Assembly (NCBI GenBank): GCA_946531785.1
Contig: CAMNAT010000188.1
Coordinates: forward strand, 1-5,074
Reading direction: 5' to 3'
From: an uncultured Oscillospiraceae bacterium
Lineage (GTDB): Bacteria; Bacillota; Clostridia; UBA1381
Length of the DNA stretch: 5,074 nucleotides
A program made the position numbers and the translations under genes. This document shows positions 1 through 3,778 of the stretch, in pieces (within the stretch, counting starts at the first letter, position 1; each line of letters begins with the position of its first letter). The notes under the pieces are model-generated. The model ran no database searches and was not told the origin of the DNA. It saw only the letters and a program-made list of their open reading frames with translations.

Positions 1-379
1 TAAGTCCGTATTTTGTATTGAACACCCAGTGCGCCGTTGTCACGAACGGGAACCCCATCTTTTTATGAAGTCTGCCGAGGATGAACGACGGTATACGGGC
101 GTGAGAGTGTACCAGCTCGATCTTTTCATCTATTATTATGCGTTTCAGCTTTTTTATCGCTTTCGACACATTCAGCGGATTCTTGTTCTGCAGCGGTACG
201 CGGTAGTGCTTTATACCCGCCTCCGCAAGCTCGGCAACATATGCGCCGCCGTTAGAGGTCACTATGATCTCAAAGCCCATGCGCTTCAGCTCTTTTGCAA
301 GCTCAACGATATGCGTTTCCGCGCCGCCGATGCCCAGCTGCATTGTTGACAACATTATTTTCATGCCCTGCTTCAACAT
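1..379 (-). CDS. GT4-type glycosyltransferase, N-terminal part (runs off left edge)
   Basis: Translating the minus strand from the ATG at 379-377 gives 126 open codons with no stop before the window edge. The protein begins MLKQGMKIMLSTMQLGIGGA and continues ETHIVELAKELKRMG (residues 21-35). This is the GT-B N-terminal Rossmann beta-strand followed by the glycine-rich GGAE(T/R) loop and first helix of GT4-family retaining glycosyltransferases. ELVHSHARIPSFILGR (88-103) fits the second conserved strand-loop (xVHxHx) of that domain, and FVTTAHW (112-118) the next strand. Such enzymes transfer a sugar from a nucleotide donor to envelope polysaccharide or lipid acceptors at the cytoplasmic membrane face. 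The donor-binding C-terminal domain with its EX7E motif lies outside the window, so the substrate cannot be named. I chose start 379 over the in-frame ATG at 364 because AAGGGG lies 6 nt upstream. It has its own promoter and is separated from the upstream operon by a terminator. Confidence 0.88.
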   Translation of the reverse strand, partial: MLKQGMKIMLSTMQLGIGGAETHIVELAKELKRMGFEIIVTSNGGAYVAELAEAGIKHYRVPLQNKNPLNVSKAIKKLKRIIIDEKIELVHSHARIPSFILGRLHKKMGFPFVTTAHWVFNTKYGL

Positions 380-385
380 ATAATT

Positions 386-391
386 CCCCTT
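386..391 (-). promoter_or_regulatory. Ribosome binding site of the glycosyltransferase gene
   Basis: The minus strand reads AAGGGG, 6 nt before the ATG at 379. It is a slightly degenerate Shine-Dalgarno. It decides the start: the alternative ATG at 364 has only a weak AGCAGGG upstream. Confidence 0.65.
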
Positions 392-408
392 TATATCATA
401 ATAAAGAA

Positions 409-438
409 ATTATACCATCTGCAGCGCCGTTTTGTCAA
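409..438 (-). promoter_or_regulatory. Vegetative promoter of the glycosyltransferase gene
   Basis: On the minus strand there is a perfect -35 TTGACA (438-433), an 18-bp spacer, and a perfect -10 TATAAT (414-409) preceded by TGG, which makes an extended -10 (TGnTATAAT). The predicted transcription start is near 402, leaving a leader of only about 22 nt. Both boxes match the sigma-A/sigma-70 consensus fully, so strong constitutive expression is expected. No operator-like dyad was seen over it. Confidence 0.85.
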
Positions 439-459
439 TACTTGATGGAAAAAGAGCAT

Positions 460-508
460 AAAAAAACAGGCTCCCGCCGCATGGGAGAGAAGTATGCGGC
501 AGGAGTCT
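460..508 (-). terminator. Rho-independent terminator of the surface-protein operon
   Basis: On the minus strand the arms at 508-494 (AGACTCCTGCCGCAT) and 482-468 (ATGCGGCGGGAGCCT) form a 15-position stem with one A.C mismatch and one U.G wobble. The loop is 11 nt, and a T7 tract follows at 466-460. It lies 57 nt downstream of the small CDS stop and just upstream of the glycosyltransferase promoter, so it separates the two units. The plus-strand side has only a short TCTTT, so I read it as acting on minus-strand transcripts. Confidence 0.9.
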
Positions 509-517
509 TTATCATTG

Positions 518-541
518 TCCGTCAAAGCGTCCTGTGACGGA
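518..541 (-). repeat. Inverted repeat in the 3' UTR upstream of the terminator
   Basis: TCCGTCA (518-524) and TGACGGA (535-541) are perfect 7-nt inverted arms around a 10-nt loop. The stem can extend outward through ATCA/TGAT with a small bulge. It sits between the small CDS stop and the intrinsic terminator, so the mRNA would end in two tandem hairpins. It lacks a U tract of its own. It may protect the 3' end from exonucleases, which is inference. Confidence 0.6.
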
Positions 542-564
542 TGATTTTAATTGATAAACTATTG

Positions 565-741
565 TTATTCTGTAAAGTTAAATGCAATTATCTGCTGCGC
601 GGCTGTCGAGTTAGCGCCAAGAACAGTCTTAATGTCGCTTTTTGCGTTCTGCAACGCTTCTGTTGTAGCTATATCTGAGGTTCTTATGATATCCCCATTA
701 TCAAACATGGAGATGTTCATTTTCGGATTTTCATATCTCAT
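565..741 (-). CDS. Small uncharacterised protein, 58 aa
   Basis: The minus-strand ORF runs from the ATG at 741 to the TAA at 567-565. It begins MRYENPKMNISMFDNGDI and ends AAQQIIAFNFTE. A perfect AAGGAGG lies 9 nt before the start, and the ORF begins 23 nt after the stop of the 778-residue gene and before the shared terminator, so it is almost certainly translated from the same mRNA. There is no signal peptide, membrane segment or cysteine, so it is predicted to be soluble and cytoplasmic. The N-terminal pattern YExPKMxIxxFDxxDIIxTS resembles many short hypothetical proteins I recall from gut clostridia; that is recollection of a style, not a database result. The middle (residues 22-50, TEALQNAKSDIKTVLGANS and following) is probably helical. 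Possible roles are a partner or chaperone of the exported protein, a regulator, or a modified-peptide precursor; none is shown by the sequence. Confidence 0.85.
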   Translation of the reverse strand: MRYENPKMNISMFDNGDIIRTSDIATTEALQNAKSDIKTVLGANSTAAQQIIAFNFTE

Positions 742-750
742 CGTTAAATT

Positions 751-757
751 CCTCCTT
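751..757 (-). promoter_or_regulatory. Ribosome binding site of the 58-aa gene
   Basis: The minus strand reads AAGGAGG with 9 nt to the ATG at 741. It is a full anti-SD match lying inside the 23-nt gap after the large gene. It is the main evidence that the small ORF is a real, independently initiated gene and that the first of its three in-frame ATGs is the start. Confidence 0.88.
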
Positions 758-764
758 GTTTGAA

Positions 765-3101
765 TTATTCAGCAAATGTTGTTGTGTCAATAATGGTTGA
801 GATCGTATCTTCACCATCATATACTGACATACCTGTTAACTCGCTTGCAAGCTTATTGATAACTGCACCGAAGCAAACAGTTGATCCTGCACTAATTGTG
901 GGCATCTCTACACTTGTTGTAGCAGCATTTTCACCGAGCTTCAAGCCGAGGTCTGAAATAGCTGTAGAGCCTGCCGTTACTGTAAATGACCATACAGAAG
1001 CAGTGCTGTCGTCAAGTGCGGTGCGATCATAATCCTTGATCCATGTAGCTGTTGCGGATGCTTCATCGTCTGCTACCTTAACAACATAGATATAATCAAG
1101 ACCGTCATCGCCGCTTTTGCGTGTGATTGTAAGCGGAGTGGATCCATCAATAGTCCATGTTATTTCCGGCTTGGTGGCGGTTCCTCCAAAGCTTGTTGTG
1201 TTGACATTCTTTTCACCTGAAACATCGGTTGTATTAGTACCCAAAGATAAGGTGTATTTTGTTGCTGAATTTGGCGTTGCCATTTGACCGAATATACGAT
1301 ATGTGCCGGCGGGAAGAGTTGTTACTGTGACCGTGTCGTTATTGCTAGGCAAATAACCAACAGCGGATTGTGACGCTCTTACGCCGATGTTTCCTGTCGA
1401 TCTTGATGAGAAACCATCAATATCTTCACCCTCGGAGTAATACACAACATTATTAATATCAGTTTCAGTGTAATTAAGCGTTTTTGTTTTGTTGTTTCCT
1501 GTAGGCTTATATGTGTCGTTGTAAGATCTGTCAGTTGTTCCTCTAGTATATAATGTGCCGCCTACATTGACATACGCCGGATATGCTGTGGTCGCGGTAT
1601 CACCTTCAAATAGCGTGCCCGATTTGCTGAAGTCACCAACACTTGACTTAACTGTGTAGCTCCAAGTCGGTGCCTCTCTGAAATATACATTCACTGAAGC
1701 CGAGCCGTCCGCAGTTATAGCCACATTACCGTCTGATGTAATAGTGTCACTTACATAGATATACTTCTTTGTCGCATCGCTGTTCTTGAAATCCTCTGTA
1801 TCTGTTGACAGCAGCGTAATATTATCGGATACATGACCTTTTCTTACAGCGGAAGTCCTTACCGTGTCGGTCGTGCCGTTCAGAAGATAATTCACTGTAT
1901 AGTTAGCCGATGTGACATCTTGCGTTGTTTCTGTAAGCGATACTGACTTAACGGCAGCATTTCCGGGGGTGCCCCTACTTATTCTAACATGTCCAACTTT
2001 AAATGAATCAAATACAGCTGTACCGGGCAGAACAACATTTGAGGCGTTAAATGATGCCTTGTTGTTTCCTTTTAAGCCGTTTATCGACATAGAAGTTATC
2101 GTATTTACAGATGTATCTATAGCAATGCTTATTGTCCATGTATCATCGCCTCTGTTTCCGTTGCTATTGCCGCAGGCGTTTGAAATACTGTATTCCTTTC
2201 CGCCTAAGACCACTACGCCCTTCTGATCCTGTCCGTATGCCCTGACTGAGATGCTGTCGCCAAATTCAAAATATGTGTAAATACCGGTATTGCCTGTTGA
2301 ACCACCTGTAAAGAACTCGGCATCCAGCTTGAGTATTGAATTGGCAGTAGGAGCCGGCGAAAGAGTGTATGTTGCAGAGCGATTGCCAGATGCACTAGCA
2401 ACCTTAAGTCCGTCGGTGGTTGTTGCGGTTACACTATTTTCGTTGCTTGCCACCCATTCTCCTGTGCCGACATCAGCGCTTGTCCAGCTATTGATCGAAC
2501 CGCGCTCATATAGCTGAGTCGAACCGATGTTCTGTTTAGCGTAGATCAGGTCTGTGAGATGAGCATTATCAACACTCATCCATGCGACGACGTTTTCTGT
2601 GATGTCGCTTATCGTGCATGTCTCATGATACGAGGTGTCTCCTTTTGATATATCGGCACGTATTACAACATTACTATTGTTGTGGGTAAAAGTAACCTTA
2701 ACATGTGATCCGTCCATAAAATTGATCATATCAGTATCAGGGTCGTCGCCAAATGTATAGTCTTTGTCTATGGATGAAGAAGACGCTTTATCACCCCAGA
2801 TAAAATGATCCTGTCTTAAATTGATATATTCGGAGGTGCCGTTTTCATTTGACACACGCGCTAACCAACCATCCCAGTTATTTTGTTTTCCAGTGTGGTT
2901 CGTGAATTCAAAAACAGCCTCTTCTCCCGATGCAATTGTGATCTTAGTGGAATTATATAATTCCCACCAGTTACCTGTATTTATATTATCCTCAGGTCCC
3001 AAAGTCACACCTGCCGCACTTGCCGTGACAGCCATGCCGGCAAATGCGCTTGCGGCAATAGTAAGGGCGCTAATGCCGCTGATAAACTTTTTCAAGTTCA
3101 T
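765..3101 (-). CDS. Exported multi-module beta-sandwich protein, probably polysaccharide binding (778 aa)
   Basis: A Sec signal peptide occupies about residues 1-30: a KK n-region, a hydrophobic core, and an ASA/SAA cleavage site near 29-31. Residues 31-190 form a predicted beta-sandwich with GNWWELYN, FEFTNHT, NNWDGW, EYINLRQD, IWGD, MDGSHVKVTF and SVDNAHL. This signature resembles accessory domains of gut bacterial glycoside hydrolases, from memory. Residues 195-392 (LYERGSINSW, YFEFGDSISVRAYGQDQKG, TWTISIAID) look like a LamG-type module common in ruminococcal carbohydrate-active proteins. Residues 398-476 and 478-552 look like small Ig or MucBP-like segments (YTVNYLLNG; WSYTVKSS). Residues 553-676 (YYSEGEDIDGF, LPAGTYRIFGQ, GLDYIYVVKV) look like a CBM6/35-like sandwich. 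Residues 680-778 are a further beta-rich domain. I see no catalytic motif, dockerin, LPXTG or SLH repeat, so it is probably secreted or held non-covalently. AAGGAGG lies 10 nt upstream of the ATG. It is first gene of the operon. The domain calls are inference. Confidence 0.9.
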   Translation of the reverse strand: MNLKKFISGISALTIAASAFAGMAVTASAAGVTLGPEDNINTGNWWELYNSTKITIASGEEAVFEFTNHTGKQNNWDGWLARVSNENGTSEYINLRQDHFIWGDKASSSSIDKDYTFGDDPDTDMINFMDGSHVKVTFTHNNSNVVIRADISKGDTSYHETCTISDITENVVAWMSVDNAHLTDLIYAKQNIGSTQLYERGSINSWTSADVGTGEWVASNENSVTATTTDGLKVASASGNRSATYTLSPAPTANSILKLDAEFFTGGSTGNTGIYTYFEFGDSISVRAYGQDQKGVVVLGGKEYSISNACGNSNGNRGDDTWTISIAIDTSVNTITSMSINGLKGNNKASFNASNVVLPGTAVFDSFKVGHVRISRGTPGNAAVKSVSLTETTQDVTSANYTVNYLLNGTTDTVRTSAVRKGHVSDNITLLSTDTEDFKNSDATKKYIYVSDTITSDGNVAITADGSASVNVYFREAPTWSYTVKSSVGDFSKSGTLFEGDTATTAYPAYVNVGGTLYTRGTTDRSYNDTYKPTGNNKTKTLNYTETDINNVVYYSEGEDIDGFSSRSTGNIGVRASQSAVGYLPSNNDTVTVTTLPAGTYRIFGQMATPNSATKYTLSLGTNTTDVSGEKNVNTTSFGGTATKPEITWTIDGSTPLTITRKSGDDGLDYIYVVKVADDEASATATWIKDYDRTALDDSTASVWSFTVTAGSTAISDLGLKLGENAATTSVEMPTISAGSTVCFGAVINKLASELTGMSVYDGEDTISTIIDTTTFAE

Positions 3102-3111
3102 TTTAAAAATT

Positions 3112-3118
3112 CCTCCTT
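3112..3118 (-). promoter_or_regulatory. Ribosome binding site of the 778-aa gene
   Basis: The minus strand reads AAGGAGG, 10 nt before the ATG at 3101, in the context AAAAGGAGGAATTTTTAAA. It closely resembles the site before the 58-aa gene (AAGGAGGAATTTAACG), so both genes should initiate well. The A/T-rich flank leaves it unstructured compared with the GC-rich leader upstream. Confidence 0.88.
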
Positions 3119-3196
3119 TTGAATTTTTTGCTTTTTGAGAAGCGTTGTACGCCGCCTCTCCTTGCGTTCTCTCTCCCTTTTAGGAACATTTTCGGC

Positions 3197-3261
3197 TTCA
3201 GCTTTGCAAAGGTGTGCTCGCTGCGCCGCATAGCGGCGCGTGGCGAGCGTTTCGCGCTGAA
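3197..3261 (-). repeat. Leader hairpin nearest the start codon
   Basis: The core arms are GCTCGC (3216-3221) plus GCGCCGC (3223-3229) against GCGGCGC (3233-3239) plus GCGAGC (3243-3248). The loop is 3 nt and there is a small asymmetric interior bulge, giving 13 G/C-rich pairs. TTCAGC (3197-3202) and GCTGAA (3256-3261) can close it from outside. This is the most stable-looking element of the leader and ends about 80 nt before the ribosome binding site. A 10-nt palindrome CTTTGCAAAG (3202-3211) overlaps its lower part. Confidence 0.75.
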
Positions 3262-3293
3262 ACTTCGATATTCCCGTATATATAATAAAGACC

Positions 3294-3337
3294 TGCGCAA
3301 AGCTCTCTCCCGGAGCCGCCGCCCCGATCTTTGCGCA
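3294..3337 (-). repeat. Leader hairpin with nested stem
   Basis: TGCGCAAAG (3294-3302) and CTTTGCGCA (3329-3337) are perfect 9-nt inverted arms. Inside them CGGAGC (3311-3316) and GCCCCG (3321-3326) pair in the minus-strand RNA as CGGGGC/GCUCCG with one G.U and a 4-nt loop. That leaves an asymmetric purine-rich internal loop (GGAGAGAG on one side, AU on the other), which could be a ligand or protein site. On the minus strand a short, interrupted T-rich run follows (GGTCTTTATTATATAT), too weak to call a terminator. Confidence 0.75.
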
Positions 3338-3365
3338 TGCCGTTATTAACTGATCCATATACTCA

Positions 3366-3413
3366 CACCGCCGCTGCCGGAGAAGACTGGCGTTTTACAC
3401 TGCTCCGGCGGTG
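3366..3413 (-). repeat. Leader hairpin with two competing pairings
   Basis: CACCGCCG (3366-3373) pairs with CGGCGGTG (3406-3413). The inner CCGGAG (3377-3382) can instead pair with CTCCGG (3403-3408). The two pairings share bases 3406-3408, so they exclude each other at those positions. Confidence 0.6.
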
Positions 3414-3421
3414 CCCTAATC

Positions 3422-3444
3422 CCGCCATAGGTGAGCAATGGCGG
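3422..3444 (-). repeat. Small leader hairpin
   Basis: CCGCCAT (3422-3428) and ATGGCGG (3438-3444) are perfect 7-nt inverted arms with a 9-nt loop, a few bases from the neighbouring hairpin at 3366-3413. Confidence 0.65.
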
Positions 3445-3460
3445 CGGCGAAATATATGCC

Positions 3461-3481
3461 GTCCTGCAAAACAGGCAGGAC
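3461..3481 (-). repeat. Small leader hairpin
   Basis: GTCCTGC (3461-3467) and GCAGGAC (3475-3481) are perfect 7-nt inverted arms with a 7-nt loop. A register shift (CCTG/CAGG) allows a smaller alternative. Confidence 0.65.
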
Positions 3482-3489
3482 TCAATACC

Positions 3490-3527
3490 GCAGCGGACGA
3501 AAATGAATTTCAAAAAACATCCGCAGC
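3490..3527 (-). repeat. Leader hairpin with a minus-strand-specific wobble
   Basis: GCAGCGGACG (3490-3499) faces CATCCGCAGC (3518-3527). In the minus-strand RNA this gives eight Watson-Crick pairs, one U.G wobble and one U.U mismatch. In plus-strand RNA the wobble becomes C.A. The arms also contain the direct repeat CCGCAGCG (start 3489 region and 3521-3528). Confidence 0.6.
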
Positions 3528-3545
3528 GCTGTTTTCGTATTTATC

Positions 3546-3573
3546 GCGCACACGAAAAATAAAAAAAGTGCGC
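3546..3573 (-). repeat. Leader hairpin near the transcription start
   Basis: GCGCAC (3546-3551) and GTGCGC (3568-3573) are perfect 6-nt arms around a 16-nt loop that is T-rich in the minus-strand RNA. It would be the first structure formed, about 30 nt after the predicted start of transcription. Confidence 0.5.
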
Positions 3574-3612
3574 AGTCCGTTTTTTTGTTTATCCAGTTTG
3601 TGTAGTACCTTT

Positions 3613-3641
3613 ATTATATCACCGTGCTTTTTGTTTTGCAA
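3613..3641 (-). promoter_or_regulatory. Promoter of the surface-protein operon
   Basis: On the minus strand -35 TTGCAA (3641-3636; 4 of 6 matches to TTGACA), a 17-bp spacer, and a perfect -10 TATAAT (3618-3613) fit a vegetative promoter. The predicted start is near 3606. The DNA just upstream is A/T-rich with T6 and A6 tracts (3646-3658), which could act as an UP element. It diverges from the der promoter, with 53 bp between the two -35 boxes. Confidence 0.75.
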
Positions 3642-3694
3642 TAAGTTTTTTGAAAAAATAAACAAAAATATAAAAAAATAAGCCGAAATTGATA

Positions 3695-3723
3695 TTGAAT
3701 ATTTTTTTTATCTGTGCTATACT
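3695..3723 (+). promoter_or_regulatory. Promoter of der
   Basis: -35 TTGAAT (3695-3700), a 17-bp spacer and -10 TATACT (3718-3723) fit a vegetative promoter. TG at 3715-3716 makes an extended -10. The predicted start is near 3730, giving a 5' UTR of about 49 nt. Confidence 0.75.
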
Positions 3724-3742
3724 TAAAATAGGATAGTGTACA

Positions 3743-3767
3743 ATAAGGATAACAGGCATAAGGATAA
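3743..3767 (+). repeat. Direct repeat of ATAAGGATAA in the der leader
   Basis: ATAAGGATAA occurs at 3743-3752 and again at 3758-3767, offset by 15 bp. The second copy runs into the der ribosome binding site. The first copy offers a weaker AAGGA that could act as a standby site, or this may be an old tandem duplication. Function is inferred only. Confidence 0.55.
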
Positions 3768-3771
3768 GGAG
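3766..3771 (+). promoter_or_regulatory. Ribosome binding site of der
   Basis: AAGGAG lies 7 nt before the ATG at 3779 and fixes the start, which also matches the usual Der N-terminus (M-x-P-x-V-A-I-V-G-R-P-N-V-G-K-S). Confidence 0.88.
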
Positions 3772-3778
3772 TAACATT

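Larger units (their letters stand above)
3102..3606 (-). promoter_or_regulatory. Long structured 5' leader of the surface-protein operon (candidate regulatory RNA)
   Basis: Between the predicted transcription start (about 3606) and the ATG at 3101 lie about 505 nt with no convincing gene. The section from about 3200 to 3575 is visibly richer in G and C than the flanking DNA and contains at least seven inverted repeats: 3546-3573, 3490-3527, 3461-3481, 3422-3444, 3366-3413, 3294-3337 and 3216-3248. Two stems (3490-3527 and the inner part of 3294-3337) contain G.U pairs in the minus-strand RNA that would be C.A mismatches on the plus strand, supporting an RNA made in the operon direction. By eye I find no T-box, cobalamin, SAM, c-di-GMP, glycine, guanidine, tmRNA, RNase P, SRP or 6S signature. 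No canonical terminator precedes the ribosome binding site, so control, if any, would act on translation or stability. Regulatory function is inferred. Confidence 0.55.

Noticed and set aside
29..349. 106-aa ORF on the plus strand at the left edge
   Set aside because: It is antisense to the glycosyltransferase, whose conserved GGAETH and HSH motifs fix the coding strand.
419..440. GCAGCGCCGTTTT near the glycosyltransferase promoter resembles GCAGCGCTGTTTT at 3523-3535
   Set aside because: One mismatch in 13 bases between two spots in different positions relative to their promoters; likely chance, with no dyad symmetry to suggest an operator.
3265..3294. Second promoter inside the leader (TTATTATATATA as a -10 on the minus strand)
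   Set aside because: No acceptable -35 hexamer stands 16-18 bp upstream. An internal start giving a shorter leader cannot be excluded but is not supported.
3546..3586. Possible plus-strand terminator (6-bp stem then T7)
   Set aside because: The stem is short, the loop is 16 nt, there are 6 unpaired nt before the T tract, and no plus-strand gene lies upstream to need it.
3102..3606. Leader as tmRNA, RNase P RNA, SRP RNA, 6S RNA or T-box
   Set aside because: Conserved cores I would expect (for example the T-box GGTGG motif, the RNase P GAAAGTCC region, the SRP GGAAGCAGC loop) are not visible on either strand. A covariance-model search was not possible.
3331..3681. 116-aa ORF on the plus strand in the leader region
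   Set aside because: It starts at a TTG with no ribosome binding site, lies antisense to the hairpin-rich leader, and ends in low-complexity AT-rich promoter DNA.
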